From CAYVOV01 sp964453525 (GTDB lineage Bacteria > Chloroflexota > Dehalococcoidia > Dehalococcoidales > UBA2162): a stretch of DNA of 28,326 bases. Below the pieces are notes generated by a model. That model made no database searches and had not been told where the DNA came from. It saw nothing but the letters and a program-made list of their open reading frames with translations. The stretch's first letter is position 1, and the number at the start of each line of letters is the position of its first letter. The stretch covers positions 1-28,326 of the forward strand of contig CAYVOV010000030.1 in NCBI GenBank assembly GCA_964453525.1, given 5' to 3'. Of this stretch, positions 22,272 to 28,326 are shown one piece after another. Position numbers and translations under genes: made by a program.

Positions 22272-24293
22272 TCAGCCTATTATCCTGTGCTTGTTGGACA
22301 GGTAGTCCTTCAGCACATATTTACCCAGGTCGTCCGGACTGGTAAAAAATACCCTTCCCTTATTAAGCCGCGCCATCTGGATAATGAAGCTGGTAAAAAA
22401 CGGGGAGCTTTCAAACATAAAAGTATTTATTACTATACGCTGGGCAGTACAGGCTTTTACTTCTCTCATCGTTTTCTGCAGGGTTCGCATAGTGGGTGGA
22501 TACTGGAAATATACCTGGTTACCTTCCAGGTGAGCCGTAGGTTCACCGTCTGTCACCAGTATTATTTCCTTATTGTCACAGTTCTGGTTGGCCAGCAGTT
22601 TTCTGGCCAGCCGCAAAGCATCCTGGTAATTGGTACCCTGCTCGCCCCGTATTGACGAAGTCAAGAGCAGGTCCTTCCCCTTTACCTCACGGGCCCTGCT
22701 GGAGAAAGTCAGGACATGCAGAGAGTCCTTGGGGAAACGGGTCCTGATAAGGCTGTCCAGGGCTACGGCCACCTGCTTGGCTGACTCAAAGTAGCCGTTC
22801 ATGAACATTGACAGACTATGGTCGAGCATGAGAACAGTTGCCGAGCGGGTAGTTTCTTCAGCTTGAAGAACTTCAAAGTCATCTATATCTAGTTTGACCG
22901 GGTAGGACGGTTCCCGCAGTAGCGAGTTCATTATCGTCTTCTGGATATGGACGTGAAAATCATCACCGAACTCGTATTTCTTGGTCTCTTCTATCTGTTC
23001 GCTGCCCGTACCTGTTTTATGGATATCGTGCCCGCCGCTGCGGTCTTTCTTCAACTGGGAAAAAATACTGTCCAGGGCTCGCTGGCCGATTTTCCGTATC
23101 CCTTTAGGAGTCAGTTCGTATCTATTGCCCACCCGGCTGATATAACCTGCCTCCTCCAGCAGCCGGGCTATTTCACGCACGGATTCCAGTTCTCTTTCCG
23201 CCTCTTCACCCATTATTTCCCTGACCAGTGAGTCATCAATATTATCCAGTGAAGGGTCATACTGCGCCATTTTCATCTGCTGCTCCAGGTTGTCCATTTT
23301 CTGAAGAGTCTCCATCAGTTTCATTGCTTCCTCATAGGAAATGGACTCTTCACCGGAAAACGGGTAACGTTTCTGCATGCCGTCACTGGGATAAAGCCTC
23401 TCAAGGTAGGCAGCCATCTTGGCCAGCTCGTACTTGGTGGCATCATCCAGCATTGAGTCCAGCAGGTCCTGCAGCTCCTGCCGCGCCTCGGGCGAAAGGC
23501 TGTCCATCAGAGATTGCGCCTGGGCAATCTGGTTCTGCAGGTTCTCCACCAGTTCCTCAAGGTCTTGTGGTGGATTACCGCCGAAAAAGTTGCCGAACTG
23601 TTCCATGAAGCCTTCGAAATCAGGAGATTCTCCTCTCATGCGCTGTTCCAGCATCTGGTTGAGGGCTTCAATCATGTTTCTCATACTGGCCAGGGCACTC
23701 GGGTCCATGTTCTTCAGGCGCTGCACCATATCTTTACCGAACTGCTCCATGGCGTGCTTTTTTAGCATATCCATCAGTTCCTTAAACTGGTTCCTGGCGT
23801 CCTCGTCCATGAAATCATAATCGGTCAGTTCTTTAATCCGGCCGCCTACATCCGGGGGCAGTTCATCGAGCTTCGCCCGGTTCTGGGCCGCCCTGTCCTC
23901 AATGTTTTTTAGTAACCGCTGCTGGACCTCAGGAGCCAGCTCACCACCACCACTTTCCGCTCTCTGTCTCGCTTCATCCAGTTTTTTCTGGATTCCCCGG
24001 CGCTCTGTATCCAGTATCTTGTCCAGCTTCTGCTTTATCTCGTCCATGATTGAGTCAAGGTTGTATTGACTGAGCCGGTCCTGTTTCATACGACGCAGAC
24101 GCTCCATCAGTTTGTCCAGGCTCGGCATTTGCCGACTCTGCCCCCTGAGTCCGTAACGCTGGAGAGCGCGGAGCGCCTGCGACAGGTTTCCGTGCCGGAA
24201 AATGTGCTTCCCCAGTTCGTCCATAATCTGGTCCGTATCCAGGTCAAACAGCTCCTGGCTCCCGTCCCACTCTGAATATATAAAGTTGCCCAT
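22272..24293 (-). CDS. VWA-domain protein with long helical N-terminal region
   Basis: The 673-aa protein ends in a von Willebrand A domain with a complete metal-dependent adhesion site: LDHSLS (D491, S493, S495), GTNY (T554) and TDGEP (D582). The first ~480 residues are helical, highly charged and coiled-coil-like, with repeated EL/EQF/MDML stretches. There is no signal or membrane segment, so it is cytoplasmic. Such proteins usually work with a MoxR-type AAA+ ATPase in assembling or activating metal enzymes or complexes; no such ATPase is in this window. The start at 24293 is favoured by GGAGG eight bases upstream. It is the middle gene of an operon with the SCO1664-like and IMPase-like genes. 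Confidence 0.75.
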   Translation of the reverse strand: MGNFIYSEWDGSQELFDLDTDQIMDELGKHIFRHGNLSQALRALQRYGLRGQSRQMPSLDKLMERLRRMKQDRLSQYNLDSIMDEIKQKLDKILDTERRGIQKKLDEARQRAESGGGELAPEVQQRLLKNIEDRAAQNRAKLDELPPDVGGRIKELTDYDFMDEDARNQFKELMDMLKKHAMEQFGKDMVQRLKNMDPSALASMRNMIEALNQMLEQRMRGESPDFEGFMEQFGNFFGGNPPQDLEELVENLQNQIAQAQSLMDSLSPEARQELQDLLDSMLDDATKYELAKMAAYLERLYPSDGMQKRYPFSGEESISYEEAMKLMETLQKMDNLEQQMKMAQYDPSLDNIDDSLVREIMGEEAERELESVREIARLLEEAGYISRVGNRYELTPKGIRKIGQRALDSIFSQLKKDRSGGHDIHKTGTGSEQIEETKKYEFGDDFHVHIQKTIMNSLLREPSYPVKLDIDDFEVLQAEETTRSATVLMLDHSLSMFMNGYFESAKQVAVALDSLIRTRFPKDSLHVLTFSSRAREVKGKDLLLTSSIRGEQGTNYQDALRLARKLLANQNCDNKEIILVTDGEPTAHLEGNQVYFQYPPTMRTLQKTMREVKACTAQRIVINTFMFESSPFFTSFIIQMARLNKGRVFFTSPDDLGKYVLKDYLSNKHRIIG

Positions 24294-24401
24294 TTCAATT
24301 TCCTCCGGCAGGGTTATGCCCCGGATATCTATATATAATTGTAACACGTTGTTGTTCAGCAAGGAAAAGGACAGTCCAGAAATCCCCTGTCTAAGAATAA
24401 C

Positions 24402-25190
24402 CTAAATCCAGGGCCAGGGCACGCTCCGCCGTGAATCGGGGTAGGTGAATACCGGTTTTTCAATAATCCATTTAATTCGCAACTCAAGGGCTTCCACCTC
24501 CTCCTCTTCAAGCAACCGGAGCAGAGCCCGGCGTAACTGCTTTTCTTGCCTCAACTTATCCCGCAGCGATTTAACGTCCGCCAGCAGTTTTTCCGGCACT
24601 TTCTGGCCGGAAAAGTCCCAGAGCACCGTGCGGAGTTTTGGCACTGTATTGAAGGTAAGCCCGTGGTCTACCACCCAGAGCCGGCCATCTTTGTCTTCCA
24701 GAAAGTGACCGGCTTTACGGTCGGCATTGTTGACCAGGTAGTCAAAGAGGGCTACCGGCTTCAAAACGGACGGGTCTCTCATTATCCGTGAGGTATGTCT
24801 TGTCCCTCTCATCGAATCAACAAACCACTGCATCGAACCGATACCGAATGGGCCTTCGCGGATAACGGTAGGCGGAATCAGGTACCATTCAAGTGCCTGG
24901 CTCACCAGGAAGGCGGCGTATTCTCGCTTGTAAAGAGTGCCGTCAGGGAAATCCCATAGTGGAGTTTCACCGCGGCGCGGCTTATAGATGGTCTTAATCT
25001 CCGTCCCATCCTTTACCATCGTTGCTAGAAACACGTAGTTGGACCCGCTGAACAGCAAATCACAACTCTTAATCTCTGCCTGCCGCAGGAGATGACACGC
25101 CCGGGATATTGCCGCCGCCTCCTTGTCAGGCATCCAGGATTCCGGATGATTAAAATTAAATTCTGTTTCTGAGTCTCTTTTCATAATCAT
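24402..25190 (-). CDS. SCO1664-family PI3/4-kinase-fold protein
   Basis: The 262-aa protein has the signature of this family. It has IYKPRRGE (K70), a region with LYKREYAAF (E90), the catalytic-loop-like FDYLVNNADRKAGHFL (N155, D157, R158, H162) and WVVDHGLTF (D175, in place of DFG). These motifs match the kinase-like fold of PI3/4-kinases, but an activity has not been established for the family. In Actinobacteria it is found with DUF3090 and an MSMEG_4193-like mutase. Here the same DUF3090 gene is about 3.1 kb away, with a VWA protein and a phosphatase downstream instead. No Shine-Dalgarno site is visible before either ATG (25190 or 25184), which is odd given the good promoter. Confidence 0.8.
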   Translation of the reverse strand: MIMKRDSETEFNFNHPESWMPDKEAAAISRACHLLRQAEIKSCDLLFSGSNYVFLATMVKDGTEIKTIYKPRRGETPLWDFPDGTLYKREYAAFLVSQALEWYLIPPTVIREGPFGIGSMQWFVDSMRGTRHTSRIMRDPSVLKPVALFDYLVNNADRKAGHFLEDKDGRLWVVDHGLTFNTVPKLRTVLWDFSGQKVPEKLLADVKSLRDKLRQEKQLRRALLRLLEEEEVEALELRIKWIIEKPVFTYPDSRRSVPWPWI

Positions 25191-25234
25191 AACTGGAAAT
25201 AAATAATTTCTATCTCAAAACAGCCTTATCAGGG

Positions 25235-25250
25235 TTGGGCCCCAGCCCAA
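25235..25250 (-). repeat. Small hairpin in the leader of the SCO1664 operon
   Basis: TTGGGC (25235-25240) and GCCCAA (25245-25250) form a 6-bp stem around CCCA. It lies inside the predicted 5' leader between promoter and ATG and could affect translation or mRNA stability. Confidence 0.3.
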
Positions 25251-25265
25251 TCAGATTAAAATAGG

Positions 25266-25294
25266 ATTATAGAGTAATCTATGCCCTGTTTCAA
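25266..25294 (-). promoter_or_regulatory. Promoter of the SCO1664-VWA-IMPase operon
   Basis: On the minus strand TTGAAA (25294-25289) and a perfect TATAAT (25271-25266) are separated by exactly 17 bases. Transcription would begin near 25259 and give a leader of about 70 bases before the ATG at 25190. Confidence 0.55.
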
Positions 25295-25401
25295 GTGATT
25301 CCAGATACGTCTCGGGAGAGATGGGTTTTGAGATAGGGAAATGATAAGCTGCACGAGCTGGCGTTTTGTGTAATCCGTAAAATCTGGACGCTGCACCTGA
25401 G

Positions 25402-25968
25402 TTACCGGCGGAGAGACCCCATTAATGTTCTGACATTATTCTCAATTTCCAGCAGGTCCTGAGCATTGGGACGTCCCCTGATATCCCCCAGCTTTCCTCT
25501 GGTACTGAGTTCCTCTTGATTGTGAAACTCGCCGACTGTATACCATTTTGCGACTACGTCAAAGCCGATGTGCTCGAAGAATTGTCCCAGATATTCGCCA
25601 ACCGGCGTCGCCTCATTTATACCGGTGTGGGGGCCCGAATAAGTACAGAAAATCACCGCAGCCTTACCCTCAAGCTTAGGAGCACCCAGTTTTATATCGC
25701 CCCTTTCCCGGTGCACCTTCATTTTCTGGCTGATATAATTCATAACCGGCTGCGGCGGGAGAAACTGGTACGAAGGCGTGCCCAGGAAAACAAGGTCATA
25801 ATCATATAATTCCTCTTCTTCCGCCTCAGCAATTTTCTTAACCATAGGTCTGATGCCTTCAGCAACCAGTGTTTTCCTTATGGTATCTGCTACCTTCTCC
25901 GTGTTTCCGGTAGCCGACCAGTAAATAGCAAGCACCTTTAACCCATTTCCCGTATTACCTGTGTTCAT
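25402..25968 (-). CDS. Flavodoxin-fold FMN protein
   Basis: The 188-aa protein has the flavodoxin/NAD(P)H-dependent FMN-reductase-like fold. The first strand and phosphate loop are YWSATGNTEKVADTI (near residues 16-30); the second loop is VFLGTPSYQFLPPQP; the third contains FCTYSGPHTGI. It should bind FMN non-covalently and carry electrons or reduce a partner. It is longer than classical flavodoxins, with a C-terminal RGRPNAQDLLEIENN extension. The ATG is five bases after GGAGGG, and the next gene reads in the same direction from a 548-base-distant start, so it is probably a single-gene transcript. Confidence 0.8.
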   Translation of the reverse strand: MNTGNTGNGLKVLAIYWSATGNTEKVADTIRKTLVAEGIRPMVKKIAEAEEEELYDYDLVFLGTPSYQFLPPQPVMNYISQKMKVHRERGDIKLGAPKLEGKAAVIFCTYSGPHTGINEATPVGEYLGQFFEHIGFDVVAKWYTVGEFHNQEELSTRGKLGDIRGRPNAQDLLEIENNVRTLMGSLRR

Positions 25969-26516
25969 ATATGCCCTCCAGAATATTTATAGTACTGTCT
26001 TATTTAATGGTTCAACCGCAGTAGGAGCGCCCTGGTGAAATATCACCGGCCATTTGCCATTGTTTCTCCCTGATGTTCCATAACCCGCATCTGGATACTA
26101 TCAAAACAGAGCTAAGGTATCAATAGGCATAGCGAAGATGCCCGGTGGATTTCATGAGATTTCTTTACGCCTGGTGAAAGACGATGGATATGAACTGGTG
26201 GAGCTGAGGTGACAATATTAAGAACTTTTAAGCTTGAGTTCTGCCTCACAATTTAATCCTTGGCCTGTACCGAAGATAATTGTAGCAATATATCACGCTG
26301 TGAGCAACTAAAAAGAAGATCAGCATTGCTCAAGAACTATAATAAAACCGGATTCGGTACGTATGCCATTAGTAGATTCAACATTACTGCCGTTGTTAAT
26401 TAACGAGATACTAGAATATTAAATCCGAAACTAGTTTAACATTTTAAGGCCTGGTTCTAGTTTATACAATGTCTGAGGAAGCACATTGGAATGGTGCCAG
26501 GAAAGTAAAAGCGATT
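25969..26516. other. Gap without a clear gene
   Basis: This 548-base gap is mostly AT-rich and non-coding. One short frame, open from 26084 to a stop at 26212, contains MPGGFHEISLRLVKDDGYEL from its ATG at 26138. It reads like protein but has no ribosome site and may be the remnant of a gene. I see no RNA, repeat array or terminator of note. Confidence 0.4.
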
Positions 26517-26954
26517 CTAAGCTTGGTTTTCGAGAATGCCTTTCAGATTGCTGAGACTCTTCTTTAACTCCTTACGCATCGAGCTTATCAACATCGGTGA
26601 AAACAGCTTGAAAATCCCGCGCACTTTCATATTGTACGCGATGGTAAATTTGACGTGTTCTTTTATGGATTCATAGGTGTTATGTTGCTCAACGATCATA
26701 CCCACGGAGGTTATATTCTTACCAAACCTCTCGGTTGGCTCACATTCCGTGACCTTTGCAGTCCACTTCATACCAAGGCCCATCATGTGAACAGTTCCCC
26801 TGAATGTAGTACCGACACTCACGGTTCCCTTAGACGTTTGCTCCGCTTCCGGTAAAATCGACTGCCACATCGGCCAACTCTTTGCATCAGTGGTATAGTC
26901 AAATACTTTGTCGATCGGACACTTGATTTCAACACTTTCTTCAATTCTTGGCAT
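26517..26954 (-). CDS. SRPBCC-family (START-like) protein
   Basis: The 145-aa protein has the helix-grip fold of SRPBCC proteins. IEESVEIKCPIDKVFDYTTD at the start is followed by WPMWQSILPEAE, a beta-rich cavity-lining middle (GTTFRGTVHMMGLGMKWTAK) and a final helix MRKELKKSLSNLKGIL. This family binds hydrophobic ligands in a deep cavity; the ligand here is unknown. The ATG at 26954 is chosen because GAGGAGG lies eight bases upstream, and the nine upstream codons read as leader sequence. It stands alone between two gene-free stretches. Confidence 0.75.
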   Translation of the reverse strand: MPRIEESVEIKCPIDKVFDYTTDAKSWPMWQSILPEAEQTSKGTVSVGTTFRGTVHMMGLGMKWTAKVTECEPTERFGKNITSVGMIVEQHNTYESIKEHVKFTIAYNMKVRGIFKLFSPMLISSMRKELKKSLSNLKGILENQA

Positions 26955-27329
26955 CCTGACCACCTCCTCAGAAAGTTTCATCCTGAGTTCCGATTAACAG
27001 TGTAGTCTTCATCACCATTAGTGTCAATACGATTGAAAAAAGTAATAAATTTAGTGAATGTGACGCCATAATTATCCCTTTGGGTAAAACACGGCCTCTT
27101 AAGTATAGTTCCTGAAATAATGGGGGAAGTTTATTCAAAGTAAACACTGAAAGCCTTGCGCTTTTTATTGAAAGGAAGGCGGACTGGCGGCACGAGTATG
27201 ATTTGAGTTTTATCTTGGGTTTTAAAGGTTTTTACTGGAGCTGGGGTATCAATAGGTAGTACTTTCGAAATGGTATTCTCCCTTCACATTTGGTAGAATA
27301 GGAACGAGCGAGAAGACCGCTGAATAGCT
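26955..27329. other. Gap between divergent genes, no gene seen
   Basis: This 375-base gap separates the leftward SRPBCC gene from the rightward gene at 27330. It is AT-rich with no open frame that looks like protein. TAGAAT (27294-27299) could be a -10 box for the rightward gene, but the -35 is weak. A 12-base GGTATCAATAGG motif also occurs at about 26116, probably by chance. Confidence 0.4.
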
Positions 27330-28326
27330 ATGGTTGATTGGAAAGACAAACTAATTGCAGATCCGGTTCCGTGGCTGCTGGAACCCGACGAGTCCCAGCC
27401 AGCCATCCGCTATTATACTTTGCGTGATATCCTCGGCCGGGACGAGAACGATAAAGAAGTCAAAGCTGCTAAAGCGGCCATCATGGCAAGCGGACCAGTG
27501 CCGGTAATCCTGGCGGCGCGGCAGCCGGAGGGATATTGGGACAAGCCAGGAGCCAGTGATGGACCCAAATACCGCGGGACCGAATGGGCTCTCGTTTTCA
27601 TGGCGCAGCTTGGTGCGGACGGAGCCGACTCGCGTGTTCGCGCCGGCTGCGAAATTCTGCTCTCCCAATGCATCGCCAGCAATGGTGGTCTGTCGTGGAA
27701 CGGCACGCCTTCTGGTTTCGAACATTGCATGGCGGGCAATATGGGGGCGGCTTTGATAGACTTCGGTTGGCTTGACGACCAACGCTTGCAGACAGCAATA
27801 GAATGGCTGGCGCAGACTATTACCGGAGAAGGAGTGGCCGACGCTTCGAACCGCGATACAAACAGACGTTACTATAAGTCCAGGAATTCAGCTCCTTTAT
27901 TCGTCTGTGCCCTCAATGGTAATTTGCCATGCGCCTGGGGAGCAATCAAGGCAATGCTTACCTTGAGCAAGGTACCACCAGCGCACCGGACCAGAAACAT
28001 GCAGGCGGCTATAAAACAAGGCGTGGACTTTTTATTGAGCTGTGACCCGGCAGTTGCCGATTATCCTTTCGGCATGGGAAATAGGCCAAGCTCAAGCTGG
28101 TTCAAGTTCGGCTATCCTATCGGCTACATTACCGACGTGCTTCAGAACCTGGAGGTCCTGGCAGCGCTGCGGCAAGCCGAGAATCCTAAGCTAGCCAACG
28201 CGCTAGATCTGGTCATTAGTAAGCAAAACCAACAAGGGCGCTGGTTACTGGAACATACCTACAATGGTAAGATGTGGGTGGACATAGAAAAGAAAGGGCA
28301 ACCCAGCAAGTGGGTCACCTTAAGAG
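27330..28326 (+). CDS. Alpha-barrel (terpenoid-cyclase-fold) protein, often mislabelled 'NifH' in Chloroflexi; 3' end cut
   Basis: The first 332 residues are present and the frame runs off the right edge. It starts MVDWKDKLIADPVPWLLEPD and continues RYYTLRDILGRDEND, AAIMASGPVPVILAARQPEG and YWDKPG. Helical repeats with Trp/Gly turns follow (NGGLSWNG, WFKFGYPIGYITDVLQNLEVLAAL and QQGRWLLE). This is the pattern of prenyltransferase/squalene-cyclase-type alpha/alpha barrels. I recall this family being labelled nitrogen fixation protein NifH in Chloroflexi genomes, but no P-loop or Fe-S ligand Cys pair of a nitrogenase iron protein is present, so that name should not be used. Function unknown. 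The upstream ribosome site is weak (GAGAAG about 16 bases away). Confidence 0.7.
   Translation, partial: MVDWKDKLIADPVPWLLEPDESQPAIRYYTLRDILGRDENDKEVKAAKAAIMASGPVPVILAARQPEGYWDKPGASDGPKYRGTEWALVFMAQLGADGADSRVRAGCEILLSQCIASNGGLSWNGTPSGFEHCMAGNMGAALIDFGWLDDQRLQTAIEWLAQTITGEGVADASNRDTNRRYYKSRNSAPLFVCALNGNLPCAWGAIKAMLTLSKVPPAHRTRNMQAAIKQGVDFLLSCDPAVADYPFGMGNRPSSSWFKFGYPIGYITDVLQNLEVLAALRQAENPKLANALDLVISKQNQQGRWLLEHTYNGKMWVDIEKKGQPSKWVTLR

Noticed and set aside
23228..23820. Ser/Cys-rich frames antisense to the VWA gene
   Set aside because: They mirror the charged helical region of the VWA protein and have no ribosome sites.
25986..26015. TTGAAC-N18-TATAAA promoter for the flavodoxin gene (minus strand)
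   Set aside because: The spacing is plausible, but the transcript would begin at or inside the ribosome site, leaving too short a leader.
1..28326. CRISPR array, tRNA or rRNA genes
   Set aside because: No regularly spaced direct repeats, no T-arm-like GGTTCGAATCC pattern in a cloverleaf context, and no rRNA-like sequence were seen on either strand.
27330..28326. Nitrogenase iron protein NifH
   Set aside because: There is no P-loop and no cluster-binding Cys pair; the helical-repeat pattern is of the terpenoid-cyclase type.

Overview
The window looks like a chromosomal stretch of a Chloroflexota bacterium, probably near Dehalococcoidia. This is inferred from gene content, not from a marker gene. 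The clues are a terpenoid-cyclase-fold protein of the kind mislabelled 'NifH' in Chloroflexi, a DUF3090 protein near an SCO1664-type kinase-fold protein, and a CoA-disulfide-reductase/rhodanese fusion. There is no rRNA, tRNA or CRISPR array. The first ~18 kb alternates between ordinary genes and AT-richer accessory genes; from ~18.4 kb onward the genes look like regular chromosomal ones.

Layout. (1) 1-1.06 kb: two leftward genes of a mobile element, a left-edge fragment and a zinc-binding sigma-70-like protein. (2) 1.36-7.61 kb: six rightward genes with no housekeeping function: a PD-(D/E)xK nuclease, an all-helical protein, a beta-sandwich/Abi-like helical protein, a PD-ExT nuclease-like protein, and two HEPN proteins each with an R-x4-H motif. 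This is the best candidate for an undescribed defence system. (3) 7.60-9.37 kb: a leftward restriction-modification pair, a NotI-family endonuclease and a Dam-type adenine methyltransferase, with a good promoter and a perfect 15-bp palindrome just upstream. (4) 9.55-13.80 kb: a leftward replication module of a mobile element: a primase with a degenerate AAA+ helicase domain, a Fis-like zinc/HTH protein and three small unknown proteins. (5) 14.05-15.75 kb: CoA-disulfide reductase with a C-terminal rhodanese domain. (6) 15.88-17.64 kb: a leftward AT-rich operon whose main product joins an EVE/DCD-like domain to a NucS-like nuclease, a predicted modification-dependent restriction enzyme. It is preceded by a truncated copy of the same kind of reader domain and followed by two small genes. 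(7) 17.94-18.20 kb: a small Cys-rich gene that appears frameshifted. (8) 18.42-28.33 kb: GH1 beta-glucosidase, PptA-like tautomerase plus cupin, DUF3090, an operon of SCO1664-like kinase / VWA protein / inositol-monophosphatase-like phosphatase, a flavodoxin, an SRPBCC protein, and a 3'-truncated alpha-barrel protein.

How they fit together. The defence-type genes (regions 2, 3 and 6) lie beside a mobile-element replication module and between ordinary metabolic genes, as expected of a defence island carried by an integrated element. The R-M pair would cut unmodified incoming DNA and the EVE-nuclease would cut modified DNA, which is complementary logic. The HEPN proteins would act on RNA if they follow their family. 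The right-hand third is redox, sugar and small-molecule metabolism plus a conserved but poorly understood DUF3090/SCO1664 neighbourhood.
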